A stretch of 64,000 nt of DNA from Alkalicoccus saliphilus (GTDB lineage Bacteria > Bacillota > Bacilli > Bacillales > Salisediminibacteriaceae): NCBI RefSeq assembly GCF_003044065.1, contig NZ_PZJJ01000002.1, forward strand, positions 1 to 64,000, in the 5' to 3' direction. Below, in pieces: positions 41,095 to 51,196 of the stretch. Position numbers and translations under genes: made by a program. The notes beneath the pieces were generated by a model, which ran no database searches, was not told where the DNA came from, and saw nothing but the letters and a program-made list of their open reading frames with translations. Every line of letters begins with the position of its first letter. Position 1 is the stretch's first letter.

Positions 41095-42150
41095 GTGAAT
41101 ATTTTGTTGAGTTCTGTCGCTAGAAGAGTGGATTTTGTAAAGTATTTCAGAGAAGGTTTTATAAAAGCAGGGGTAGAGGGACGTATTATAACCGCTGACC
41201 CCGACTATAACGCCCCGGCGCTTCAGTATGGGGATCAAGGCTATATAACACCTCATCAGACACATCCTGCTTATATAGATTCTCTTGTAGAAATCTGCCG
41301 GGACAATGAGATAGAAGGATTTATCCCGCTGAATGACATGGAGATAGCGCTCGTAGCCGCACAAAAAAGAAGATTTGAAGAAATCGGTGTCTCGGTGTTT
41401 GCTCCGGATCCTGCGACTGTGGAAAAAATGAGGGATAAAGGCAGCTATGAGACGGTTTTTAAAGGATTCCAGGCTAAGGCCCCGAAAACGTATTTCAGCT
41501 GCGAGGAAGCGGAAAGAGCTGTTATGAAAGGAGAAGCTTCTTTCCCGATGATTTTAAAACCGAGAAACGGTTCCGCCTCTGTTGGTATAGAAACAGCTTC
41601 CTGTCTGAAAGAGCTCTACCCTGCCTACCGGAGTTCTGTTGAGCAGCTGAAGCGTGCTCCAATTCATAAACTTGCCGTCAACGAACCGGAAAGAAATGTA
41701 ATCATCCAGGAGTATATTCACGGAGAAAAATTCAGTATGGATATTTTTAATGACCTTGAAGGGAATTTCATCGTATCCTTTGTCAGGAAACAGCTGGCGA
41801 TGCGGGCAGGGGATGTGGACCGGTGCCGGATTGTCACAGATCCTGCTCTGCATAATATCTGCAGGGATATCGGCCGGAACCTTGGGCATGCCGGGTACGT
41901 AAATGCAGACGCTTATTTTGACGGAACCCATTACTATGTCATTGATATAAACCCGAGATTTGCAGGAGGGTACAGCTTCTCCCATGAAGCTGGTGCCGAT
42001 ATTCCGGCGGTGATTATTGCTATTCTTTCAGGCAGGGAAATACAGCTGGATTGGCTGAACCAAAAAGAAGGAATGGAATTTGCAAGGCACGATGCTGTAG
42101 CTGTTATTCACTCTCAAAAATGCAGGGACATGGTGCCTGTGGAACACTAA
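41095..42150 (+). CDS. ATP-grasp domain protein (carbamoyl-phosphate-synthase-like)
   Basis: This is a 351-residue ATP-grasp ligase. An N-terminal preATP-grasp region (MNILLSSVARRVDFVKYFRE) is followed by the ATP-binding core (FPMILKPRNGSASVGIETA, NVIIQEYIHGEKFSMDIF) and the metal-binding segment (VIDINPRFAGGYSFSHEAGA), all close to CarB-type folds. Such single-chain proteins couple ATP to formation of an amide or peptide-like bond. The product is unknown. GTG at 41095 follows AGGAGGGTG. It is not obviously in an operon; an esterase on the other strand follows. Confidence 0.82.
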   Translation: MNILLSSVARRVDFVKYFREGFIKAGVEGRIITADPDYNAPALQYGDQGYITPHQTHPAYIDSLVEICRDNEIEGFIPLNDMEIALVAAQKRRFEEIGVSVFAPDPATVEKMRDKGSYETVFKGFQAKAPKTYFSCEEAERAVMKGEASFPMILKPRNGSASVGIETASCLKELYPAYRSSVEQLKRAPIHKLAVNEPERNVIIQEYIHGEKFSMDIFNDLEGNFIVSFVRKQLAMRAGDVDRCRIVTDPALHNICRDIGRNLGHAGYVNADAYFDGTHYYVIDINPRFAGGYSFSHEAGADIPAVIIAILSGREIQLDWLNQKEGMEFARHDAVAVIHSQKCRDMVPVEH

Positions 42151-42208
42151 AGCCAAAAACCTTGTTCCGTTAATTCTGATACCTTTGATTAAGAGGGAAA
42201 CGTATAAC

Positions 42209-43195
42209 TTATTTCAGGCTGTATCTGCGCATAATTTCAGCTATATAAATCAGGGCATCTTCCGCTTCAGTAATGATGCCGGTGAGTGCCGGGAAATCAT
42301 GGAAGAGTCCTTCATAGTGTTTATGGTACACAGCTGTTCCGGCCTGTCGGACTTTTTTAGCAAATAAAAATGCTTCATCAGCAAGGGGATCGTCTTCTGC
42401 GGTAATAAGTACAACCGGAGGCATAAGTGCAAGCTGATCAATGTAAGCAAGAAGTGGAGAGGCATAGGGGGTGGAGGAATCCTCCGGTCGGATAAAATAA
42501 TATTGATGGAATTTTTCCATTCCTGAACGGGATAAAACAAGTTCCTCCTGATTATTCATTTTTTCATCTGCAGGCTGATTAAGATTGACGACCGGTGAAA
42601 TAAGTAACTGCCATTCAGGATAAATGGCCATGTCCCGGGGCAGTTTTAAGGCAAGGCCAGCTGCCAGATTTCCTCCTGCACTGTCTCCGGCAAGTATTAT
42701 TTTGTCACGTAGAATATGCAGGTGATCAGCGTTTGTTAAAGCCCATTCAATAACTTCTGAGCATTCCTGCAGTGCAGAGGGAAACTTGTACTCCGGCGAC
42801 AAACCATAGTCGATGTTTATTACGACACTGTTCGTCAGAGAGGAGAGAAGCCGGCACAGGTTATCTCCCAACTGCAGACCGCCCAGAGCGAACCCTCCCC
42901 CATGCATATAAAAAATAACAGGAAAAGGTCCCCCGCTTTCCGGAATATAGATCCGGAGCGGGGTTTTTCTAATAGAAGTGGCTGCTCTTTCCTGTGTAAT
43001 ATACCCTTTGTAGGGAATAGAAGGGTTTTTAAATGTCAGCTTGTTTAGTTTTTTCCTCGATGACTGAAGATCGTCCAGCTGTAAACGTGGAGCTTTTCGA
43101 ATGAAAGCATACAGAAGTTTCTTTTTTAATTCATTTGGAGTGCAGGCAAGTATTGTTCTTACAAATTTGCTGAACAGTTGCGCTTGTAAATTCAT
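42209..43195 (-). CDS. Alpha/beta hydrolase, hormone-sensitive-lipase family esterase
   Basis: This is a 328-residue cytoplasmic esterase. The oxyanion motif is FYMHGGGFALGGLQLGD, the nucleophile elbow ILAGDSAGGNLAAGLAL, the acid in VLITAEDDPLADEA and the His in YEGLFHDFPAL. These are diagnostic of the HSL (bacterial family IV) esterases acting on short acyl esters. ATG 43195 follows TGGAGGAAGC; the in-frame extension to 43420 is not supported. It is divergent from the D-serine dehydratase gene. Confidence 0.88.
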   Translation of the reverse strand: MNLQAQLFSKFVRTILACTPNELKKKLLYAFIRKAPRLQLDDLQSSRKKLNKLTFKNPSIPYKGYITQERAATSIRKTPLRIYIPESGGPFPVIFYMHGGGFALGGLQLGDNLCRLLSSLTNSVVINIDYGLSPEYKFPSALQECSEVIEWALTNADHLHILRDKIILAGDSAGGNLAAGLALKLPRDMAIYPEWQLLISPVVNLNQPADEKMNNQEELVLSRSGMEKFHQYYFIRPEDSSTPYASPLLAYIDQLALMPPVVLITAEDDPLADEAFLFAKKVRQAGTAVYHKHYEGLFHDFPALTGIITEAEDALIYIAEIMRRYSLK

Positions 43196-43448
43196 TTTGC
43201 TTCCTCCATGAATGTAAGTATATGATTTCGTTTCCCGATTAAGCTGTTTCTGTAACAGCGTTTCTAAGTATGTAAGGAAAGTCATTAAAAATAGCAGGGA
43301 GGGATCAGGAAGAAAACAGAGAAAATATAACATACAGGAAAAGAAACAGCTGTCTTCCGGCAGTTCGAAGAAAACGCAGGGGATCGTCTTAATAACCAGT
43401 CGGGAAGTACAGCTGTCCAATCGTGTGACCGAAGGGAGAAGCTAAAAA

Positions 43449-44777
43449 ATGCATGAAGATAAAATCAAATGGTGGGAATTAAAGTACCCGGAATTTAAAG
43501 CTCTTAAAAAGATGGATCCATTAATATGGCTTAATCCCCAACATCGAAGCAGTATAGAGGAAGGCGATAATCTTCCTGTAAATCTGGAAGATATGAAAGA
43601 AGCAGAAGCATTATGGCACCGGTTTGCCCCTTACCTGGAAAAGGAATTTCCCCAAACGAAAGACAACAGGGGCATTGTTGAATCCCGCATCTGTCGTATT
43701 TCAACTATGAAAAACCAGCTTAACAAATATTACGAATCGGAATTAAAAGGGTCTCTATGGATGAAATGCGATAATGAGCTGCCGATTGCAGGTTCGGTAA
43801 AAGCAAGAGGAGGGGTATATGAAGTGCTTTCCCATGCAGAGCAGCTGGCTCTTAAGCATGAGAAAATAAAAGAGGAGGAAAGCCGGGAAGCATTCGCTTC
43901 AGAGGATATGAAAAAATTTTTAAGTATGTTTACGATTGGGGTGGGGTCCACCGGTAACCTGGGACTGAGTATTGGTATTATAAGTGCCAGGCTGGGGTTT
44001 AAAGTTCATGTTTATATGTCCGGCGATGCTAAAGCGTGGAAAAAAGAGCTTCTACGGTCAGAAGGAGCATTCGTTCATGAATCGGAAGGGGATTTCAGCC
44101 TGGCTGTAGATGAAGGAAGAGAACAGACGATTAATAAGCCGGACGGGTACTTTGTGGATGATGAAAAATCGAGACATCTTTTTCTCGGTTACAGTACAGC
44201 GGCCTTCAGACTGAACGAACAGCTTCAAAAAGAAAATATTATTATCGATGAAAAACATCCGCTTGTCGTTTATATTCCGTGCGGTGTAGGAGGAGCTCCC
44301 GGCGGACTGACATTTGGTTTGAAGCAGGTATTCGGAAGTGCCGTTCACTGCTTCTTTATAGAACCAACCCACGCCCCGGCTATGCTTCTTGGACTTATGA
44401 CGGGAGAAAAAGATAAAATTTCCGTGCAGGATATTGGAATTGACAACGTAACGGAAGCAGATGGTCTGGCAGTAGGGCGTCCGTCGAGCTTTGCATCCGA
44501 AATTTGCGAACAGCTGCTGTGCGGAGAGTTCACGACAGGGGATGAAGATTTATTTCGAATGCTGTCCTTGCTTTATGAAGCGGAGGGAATTTTCGTGGAA
44601 CCTTCAGCTGCAGCCGGGTTTGCAGGGCCCGCACGTATAAATACATCAGGGTATAACATTGATAATGAGAATACAACCCATCTTGTCTGGGCAACCGGCG
44701 GCATGATAGTGCCTGCAGAAGAAAGAACTTTTTATATAGATAAAGGAAAGGAAACAGTCAGAAGGCGCAGCCAATGA
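43449..44777 (+). CDS. dsdA: D-serine ammonia-lyase (D-serine dehydratase)
   Basis: This 442-residue PLP enzyme converts D-serine to pyruvate and ammonia. The PLP lysine is in LPIAGSVKARGGVYEVL. VGSTGNLGLSIGIISARLGF and IPCGVGGAPGGLTFGL bind the cofactor phosphate and ring. The length and the N-terminal extension (IKWWELKYPEFKALKKMDPL, IWLNP) match DsdA rather than threonine deaminase. GAAGGGAGAAGC precedes the ATG. No DsdC or DsdX homologue is adjacent. It likely removes toxic D-serine or uses it as a nitrogen source. Confidence 0.93.
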   Translation: MHEDKIKWWELKYPEFKALKKMDPLIWLNPQHRSSIEEGDNLPVNLEDMKEAEALWHRFAPYLEKEFPQTKDNRGIVESRICRISTMKNQLNKYYESELKGSLWMKCDNELPIAGSVKARGGVYEVLSHAEQLALKHEKIKEEESREAFASEDMKKFLSMFTIGVGSTGNLGLSIGIISARLGFKVHVYMSGDAKAWKKELLRSEGAFVHESEGDFSLAVDEGREQTINKPDGYFVDDEKSRHLFLGYSTAAFRLNEQLQKENIIIDEKHPLVVYIPCGVGGAPGGLTFGLKQVFGSAVHCFFIEPTHAPAMLLGLMTGEKDKISVQDIGIDNVTEADGLAVGRPSSFASEICEQLLCGEFTTGDEDLFRMLSLLYEAEGIFVEPSAAAGFAGPARINTSGYNIDNENTTHLVWATGGMIVPAEERTFYIDKGKETVRRRSQ

Positions 44778-44781
44778 GAAA

Positions 44782-44973
44782 CTAACGGTGTGACTGTTCG
44801 TTTTCCAACTTTTTAGTAATGAAGAGACCCAGCGCACTGACAGCAATAAAAAGACCGACAAGTACTAAAAAATCGTCCCGGTAGTTCATAGTTTGAAAAG
44901 TAAACAAATAAAAGATGAGCGCTCCGGTACTTCCCAATAAATTAATCCAGAGCAGCGGTTTAACAAAATTCAT
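44782..44973 (-). CDS. Small two-helix membrane protein, unknown
   Basis: This is a 63-residue protein with hydrophobic helices at about 5-26 and 34-54 and a polar end KKLENEQSHR. ACGGGAGGAAGAATA precedes the ATG. It is convergent with dsdA, ending five bases from it. No family is recognised. Confidence 0.6.
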   Translation of the reverse strand: MNFVKPLLWINLLGSTGALIFYLFTFQTMNYRDDFLVLVGLFIAVSALGLFITKKLENEQSHR

Positions 44974-45134
44974 TATTCTTCCTCCCGTAAATAAATTCAT
45001 TTATACGAATTAAAAATTCAGCGTTCCATTTTAAAAATTACATTTAACCCGCAATAACAAAGTTTTGAATCCGCGGCAGGTTAAAGGGGGCAGGCGTCCT
45101 TGTACCAGCGTGAATCTTTTACAGAGGCAGGAAA

Positions 45135-45893
45135 TCAGTCTTCATCCGGCGGAGTAAAACCATAGCTTTCCATAATAGTCCTTCCCGCTTCAGAAAAAAT
45201 AAATTCAATCAGCTGGGCTGCTTCTTCAGGATGTTCACCTGCTGTTGGGACAGCCAGTGATTGTGCGAGCGGTTCGTGCAAAGTTTCGTCAATTAAATCA
45301 AATGAAAGGTTGGTTTCGTAAGAAAGGGCAAGAGCTGATATAGCTGTGTCAGCATTGCCTGATTCTACATACTGAACAGTCTGCCGTATGTTATCTCCGA
45401 ACACAAGTTTATCTTCAACTTCCTCCCATATACCCCACGTTTCCAATGCCTGGCGAGCTGCCATGCCATATGGAGCATGGGAGGGATTGGCGATGGCTAT
45501 CTGCTCCACTTCATCTGAAAGAAGATAGTCCGGGGTCATTCCATCCGGTATATCGCCTTCATACATAAATCCAATCCGTCCATACGCATACAGCCGGCGG
45601 GTTGATTCATCGATCAAGTCTTCTTCGTTCAGCTGATCAATATAGGATTCCTGGGCGGCTGCAAACAAGTCATAGGAAGCCCCTTCACGAATATGCTGAG
45701 TAAACTGCCCGGTGGAGCCGAAGCTGAAGACAACTTCCGTGCCGGTCTCTGCTTCAAACTGTTCTCCTATTTCAGAAAAAGCATGATATAAACCAGAAGC
45801 TGCTGCTACGTGAATAACAGGGTCCTCGGATGACGTGTCTGAGGAGCAGGCTGTTAAAAATAAAATAGAACTGGCAGGTAGTAAGCGTTTCAT
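45135..45893 (-). CDS. modA: Molybdate ABC transporter substrate-binding lipoprotein ModA
   Basis: This is a 252-residue binding protein with a signal sequence ending in the lipobox LTAC. The mature part starts IHVAAASGLYHAFSEIGEQF and has VVFSFGSTGQFTQHIREGAS, YDLFAAAQESYIDQL, AIANPSHAPYGMAARQALE and a C-terminal IMESYGFTPPDED, a full ModA profile. It captures molybdate or tungstate outside the cell. Its start follows AGAAGGAGT. No modB or modC gene is next to it, which is unusual because these normally form one operon. The protein is strongly acidic. Confidence 0.88.
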   Translation of the reverse strand: MKRLLPASSILFLTACSSDTSSEDPVIHVAAASGLYHAFSEIGEQFEAETGTEVVFSFGSTGQFTQHIREGASYDLFAAAQESYIDQLNEEDLIDESTRRLYAYGRIGFMYEGDIPDGMTPDYLLSDEVEQIAIANPSHAPYGMAARQALETWGIWEEVEDKLVFGDNIRQTVQYVESGNADTAISALALSYETNLSFDLIDETLHEPLAQSLAVPTAGEHPEEAAQLIEFIFSEAGRTIMESYGFTPPDED

Positions 45894-46178
45894 AAATTGA
45901 ACTCCTTCTACGAAAATGTTTTGTTGCGTCATTATCCGTGCGCCTGTGCTTAACCAGTAGAATCTATGAAACTAATGATTTATTATAATGGACAAAAACA
46001 GGCCATATGTATTAATAAGGGGGATAAAGTAGTATTTCAAAGAATTATTATAGATTATTTTCTTAGGAATAAGGGAATAGTATTACTATACAATTCACTT
46101 TTTTCGTGATCAAAAAGTCTTGCTCACTGTACATATGCTGATTAATAGTCAGCATAAACATAAAAAGGGGTGAAGACA

Positions 46179-47564
46179 ATGGGGGTAAAGCTGCTGAAAA
46201 TAATGCTGGCGTTTATTCTGATTTTCGTTGCTGCTTTTACGTTTAGTCCTCAATCTGCAGAAGCGGCTGATTCCAAGTTTATTACAAAAGCGAATACAAG
46301 CCAGAAAGTTGTAGCGCTGACATTCGATGATGGTGCGGATGGCACTAATATTAACAGTATTCTTGACACACTGGATCTGTACGATGTCAAGGCAACATTT
46401 TTCTTAACGGGAACAGGCCTTAAAGATCACCCTCAGGACATTAAAAGGATCGCAGACGAAGGTCACCAGCTTGGAAATCATTCCTACAGCCATCCAGACT
46501 TCAGAACTTTGACCGCCTCGCAGATAAAAAGTGAACTTGATAAAACGGAAGCCCTCGCCAAGCAGGAAACTGGGGAATCCACAAAACCAATTTTCCGTGC
46601 TCCGTACGGATATACGAATGATGCTGTGTTAGCTGCAGTAGGAACAGCAGGCTACACACACACTATTCAATGGAACATTGATACTGTTGACTGGAGGGGA
46701 GTCCCTAAAAATGAAATGGTGGATAAGGTTATCAGCAATGTTGTTCCCGGTTCGATTGTACTGATGCATACTGGAGAAGGGGCCTCCGGTACTCCTTATG
46801 CTCTGCCGGACATGATTCAGGAACTTGATGCATTAGGGTATGAGTTTGTCACGGTTTCCGAACTGCTCAACTACCATAGTGAACCACCGGCAGGAACAAC
46901 GTATACAGTACAGCCGGGGGATACGCTTTACAAAATTGCTCAAAATCACAATATGACCGTTTCCGAATTGATGGAACTTAACAACCTTTCCTCGACGACT
47001 TTGAGCGTAGGTCAGCTTCTCATTTTGAGTAAAGAAGCGCTGCCGGCTCCACCGTCTTCCGGAGAAACCTATACCGTTAAACCAGGAGATACGTTATACA
47101 GAATTGCAGTAAACAACAATACGACTGTACAGAAACTGGCAGAAATAAATAATATAAGCAACCCTGCAGCTATCAGTGTAGGTCAGGTTATCATTTTGAA
47201 AGAAGGAGCAGGAGAGCCGCCTTCAACCACACCGCCATCCGGAGACACTTATACCGTTAAACCAGGAGATACGTTATACAGAATTGCAGTTAACAATAAT
47301 ACAACGGTACAAAAACTGGCAGAAATAAATAATATAAGCAACCCTGCAGCTATCAGCGTAGGCCAGGTTATTCTTTTAAAAGAAGGAGCAGGAGAGCCGC
47401 CTTCAACTCTTCCTCCTTCAGGCACCTCGTATACAATTAAGCCGGGGGACACACTTTACAGCATAGCCTTAAGAAACGGTACGACTGTACAGAAAATTGC
47501 AGAGCACAACAACATCACTGATCCATCCCGTATCAACGCAGGTGCTGTTATCGTAATCCCATAG
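46179..47564 (+). CDS. Secreted polysaccharide deacetylase with four LysM repeats
   Basis: This 461-residue exported cell-wall enzyme has a signal peptide ending SAEA-AD. The NodB catalytic domain (residues about 35-230) has metal motifs TFDDGAD and HSYSHPD and catalytic motifs RAPYGYT, DTVDWRG and VLMHTG. Four LysM modules follow (YTVQPGDTLYKIAQ, YTVKPGDTLYRIAV twice, YTIKPGDTLYSIAL), separated by Pro/Ser/Gly linkers. It should bind peptidoglycan and deacetylate N-acetylglucosamine or N-acetylmuramic residues. ATG 46179 is six bases from AAGGGGTGA. LysM 2 and 3 are near-identical. Confidence 0.92.
   Translation: MGVKLLKIMLAFILIFVAAFTFSPQSAEAADSKFITKANTSQKVVALTFDDGADGTNINSILDTLDLYDVKATFFLTGTGLKDHPQDIKRIADEGHQLGNHSYSHPDFRTLTASQIKSELDKTEALAKQETGESTKPIFRAPYGYTNDAVLAAVGTAGYTHTIQWNIDTVDWRGVPKNEMVDKVISNVVPGSIVLMHTGEGASGTPYALPDMIQELDALGYEFVTVSELLNYHSEPPAGTTYTVQPGDTLYKIAQNHNMTVSELMELNNLSSTTLSVGQLLILSKEALPAPPSSGETYTVKPGDTLYRIAVNNNTTVQKLAEINNISNPAAISVGQVIILKEGAGEPPSTTPPSGDTYTVKPGDTLYRIAVNNNTTVQKLAEINNISNPAAISVGQVILLKEGAGEPPSTLPPSGTSYTIKPGDTLYSIALRNGTTVQKIAEHNNITDPSRINAGAVIVIP
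47061..47420 (+). repeat. Tandem 180-bp duplication encoding LysM 2 and 3
   Basis: The unit 47061-47240 is repeated at 47241-47420 in phase (60 codons). Protein copies are identical over the whole LysM core, while scattered third-base changes (for example AACAACAATACGACT against AACAATAATACAACG) separate the DNA copies. The duplication is fairly recent and includes the Pro-rich linker. Confidence 0.9.
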
Positions 47565-47615
47565 CAGTGAATAACTAGGGAAATTATTATATTCCTGCTG
47601 CTATGAAGACTGCTG

Positions 47616-47651
47616 ACGGTTATGACTAAATTCAGTCATAACCGTTTTTTT
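47616..47651 (+). terminator. Intrinsic terminator after the deacetylase gene
   Basis: ACGGTTATGACT at 47616-47627 pairs perfectly with AGTCATAACCGT at 47634-47645, followed by TTTTTT. It is 50 bases after the stop. Confidence 0.9.
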
Positions 47652-47699
47652 GAATAAAAAGCCGCAGTTTGAAAAATCTTTTTTCATTAATCCGCTCAA

Positions 47700-48455
47700 C
47701 TAACCTTCCTGATCGTCCGTACGTATAAGCTCTGTCTCCTCATCAACTGCTTCTTCGAAATTGAAAAGTTCTTCTTCATATTCCGGATCCAGGTCAAATT
47801 CAAGTACATTCAGTTCGTTTATTTCCGTTGTGTCTGCAGTTGTCATAGTGCTGACCTGACGTACTGTAAAGTAGGAATCTTTTTCAAACCAGTACTCATG
47901 GGATTCTGTTTCCTGTTCCAGAGCAACATGGTAAGTATCGTACCCATTCACTTTTTCTTCTCCAACGAAACGCGAATCAAACGTATTTATTCGTTCTTCC
48001 ATGACAGATGCTTCATCAGCAAATTCCACTTCATCGTCCGATTCGGCAGGGTAGAGATGTGCGGTGTCGTCTCCCTCTGTATATATTAATATTTCTTCTC
48101 CATCACTTATCATGTATTCAAGTGGATTACCAAACATGGATGCCTCCCGACGTTCGTGAGTATTTTCTCCTTCCTCAGGGAAGATCCACAGCTTTTCTTC
48201 TATCGTATCCCCGGGCGCTTCCTCATCGTCTTCCATTTTCATAATCATTTCCTGATGAAGAAACAGGCTTTCAATGTTTCGTTCTGTATCAATCGCATTT
48301 TCAACGATTTCCAGAGCTTCAGGATCCTGTTCTATTTCAGAAGCAGTGTTTGATTCCACCTTTTTATCTTCAGTAGAAGTGTTCTCTTCTTGATTGCTGC
48401 AGCCTGCAGCAGTGGTTAATAAAACGCAGGCCGATAATATGTACATCCTCTTCAT
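47700..48455 (-). CDS. Acidic lipoprotein, DUF6612/LolA-like
   Basis: This is a 251-residue lipoprotein with signal sequence and lipobox TAAGC, an acidic low-complexity linker (residues about 20-45), then a beta-rich domain: IESLFLHQEMIMKMEDD, IEEKLWIFPEEGENTHERRE, DTYHVALEQETESHEYWFEK, and DSYFTVRQVSTMTTADTTEI. This pattern of strands resembles LolA-type lipid carriers and the DUF6612 lipoproteins of Bacilli. Function is unknown. ACTGGAGGAAATTTAC precedes the ATG. Confidence 0.7.
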   Translation of the reverse strand: MKRMYILSACVLLTTAAGCSNQEENTSTEDKKVESNTASEIEQDPEALEIVENAIDTERNIESLFLHQEMIMKMEDDEEAPGDTIEEKLWIFPEEGENTHERREASMFGNPLEYMISDGEEILIYTEGDDTAHLYPAESDDEVEFADEASVMEERINTFDSRFVGEEKVNGYDTYHVALEQETESHEYWFEKDSYFTVRQVSTMTTADTTEINELNVLEFDLDPEYEEELFNFEEAVDEETELIRTDDQEG

Positions 48456-48704
48456 GTAAATTTCCTCCAGTACCAGGGGTTATTAATTGCATGCTTCTTT
48501 ATTTTAATGAAACATTTCCGGTTTGCCTATACTTAACATTGATTTATTTGCAGACTGCTGGGAAATGAAGCCGAAGATAGAGTAGTTTATGTGAAGGAAA
48601 ATAGATATTCAATAGGAGGGGGGGCTGCGGAGAAAGCTCCAGGCAGTTTTTTACAACTCACATGGAGTATTATAATGGGGATAATAAAAGATTATTTACA
48701 AATT
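48456..48704. other. Gene-free interval upstream of the lipoprotein gene
   Basis: The interval should contain the promoter of the minus-strand lipoprotein gene; no clear consensus is visible. A short plus-strand ORF at 48591-48782 runs into the terminator hairpin and is not credible. Nothing else is supported. Confidence 0.35.
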
Positions 48705-48752
48705 AAAACACAAAAAACTGCTTTTTCTACTTGGAATGATAGAAAAAGCAGT
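48705..48752 (-). terminator. Intrinsic terminator of the small minus-strand gene
   Basis: ACTGCTTTTTCTA at 48718-48730 and TAGAAAAAGCAGT at 48740-48752 form a perfect 13-bp stem. On the minus strand it is followed by TTTTTGTGTTTTAA, directly after the stop at 48766. Confidence 0.88.
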
Positions 48753-48765
48753 AGAAGGCTATTAT

Positions 48766-49074
48766 TTATACTGCTTCGGTAAACAATCGTTTAAAGCCTT
48801 TTACTTCCAAATATTCAAACGGTTCACGTCCAGAAACACGAAGCTCAACATCTTTCTTTTTCTGTTCCAGCTTTTTGTGAAAATAAAGAGCGGCACCGTC
48901 AAGTTCAAGCCGGTAGTAATCTTCAAGGTTATGCGGTGGTTCGGTTGAACATTCGAAATCAACGAGCAGCCGTTTATTGTTTACCTGGCCGGGGTAAGCA
49001 ACAAGATTAACCGTGCATATGCCTCCTTGATTTTCAATCCACGTTCGCGTTTTGTTATCCATGCGTATATTCAT
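48766..49074 (-). CDS. Hypothetical protein of 102 aa
   Basis: This small soluble protein begins MNIRMDNKTRTWIENQGGIC and continues VNLVAYPGQVNNKRLLVDFE, LEDYYRLELDGAALYFHKKL and VELRVSGREPFEYLEVKGFK. Its size and strand pattern recall the HesB/YneR-like group, but the conserved cysteines of that family are not evident and I do not assign it. ATG 49074 follows AGGGAGAGAAC. A strong terminator follows. Confidence 0.55.
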   Translation of the reverse strand: MNIRMDNKTRTWIENQGGICTVNLVAYPGQVNNKRLLVDFECSTEPPHNLEDYYRLELDGAALYFHKKLEQKKKDVELRVSGREPFEYLEVKGFKRLFTEAV

Positions 49075-49369
49075 ATTAGTTCTCTCCCTGCTGACTGAAA
49101 TTGCAAAAAATCGACGGTGACTGCTGATTACCAAAAGAACGATTAGATTATCTGACTATGGTAAACGTTTCCCTTGAATATAAGGCATCCAAACTAAGAA
49201 AGATAGATAAATACTAATTTTCATTCATATTCATACAAAAGAATTAGGACGTGAAAAAAATGGGAATAATGAGTGAGGATAAAGAATTATTTACTTAAAA
49301 TTGTTGGTTGGTGCTCTGAGATAATAAGCGTATGACCTTTATGCTTAAGGTATTATAGGGGATAACAAA

Positions 49370-49408
49370 AACCGGACTGGATCTAAAATGATCCTGTCCG
49401 GCTTTTTT
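49370..49408 (-). terminator. Intrinsic terminator after gdhA
   Basis: CCGGAC and GGATC arms (49372-49382) pair with GATCC and GTCCGG (49390-49400), with T runs on both strands. It ends gdhA on the minus strand and can act in either direction. Confidence 0.85.
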
Positions 49409-49489
49409 CATTAAAAGCTGTTAATGTTTGTTGTTTTATCGGGATGTATGTTCCGGCGGTCACGAGCTGCTCAGACGGACCGCTGATTA

Positions 49490-50908
<1,419 letters not shown>

Positions 50909-50957
50909 TCATTTATTGCAGTACTTCTGTACTCTGTATTCTACTTCGGTAGAAATC

Positions 50958-50981
50958 ATCTAATCAATATCGATTATAGAT
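50958..50981 (+). promoter_or_regulatory. Candidate LysR (GltC-type) box between gdhA and gltC
   Basis: ATCTAATC at 50958-50965 and GATTATAGAT at 50972-50981 form an imperfect inverted repeat centred about 80 bases upstream of gdhA. ATCT...AGAT arms are typical of LysR-type sites. A related half-site, AGATTGATGCTAATATGAGAT, follows at 50984-51004. The whole 50876-51196 interval holds no gene. Confidence 0.5.
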
Positions 50982-51196
50982 AAGATTGATGCTAATATGA
51001 GATTAATAACAATTAAGCTTTAGAAGACCCATAAGTTTATGTTAATAAACTTTCTATTTTCTGCTTTCAAGTACTGTTCCTCGTCAATGTTCCATGATGG
51101 AACGCAGATATTGTTTTAAGGAGCTTTAAAGCGTCAGGGGTTTATTCCAACAGAAAAATGTGCAGAAGAAATACTTAAAAAGGGGAGACGAAAACG

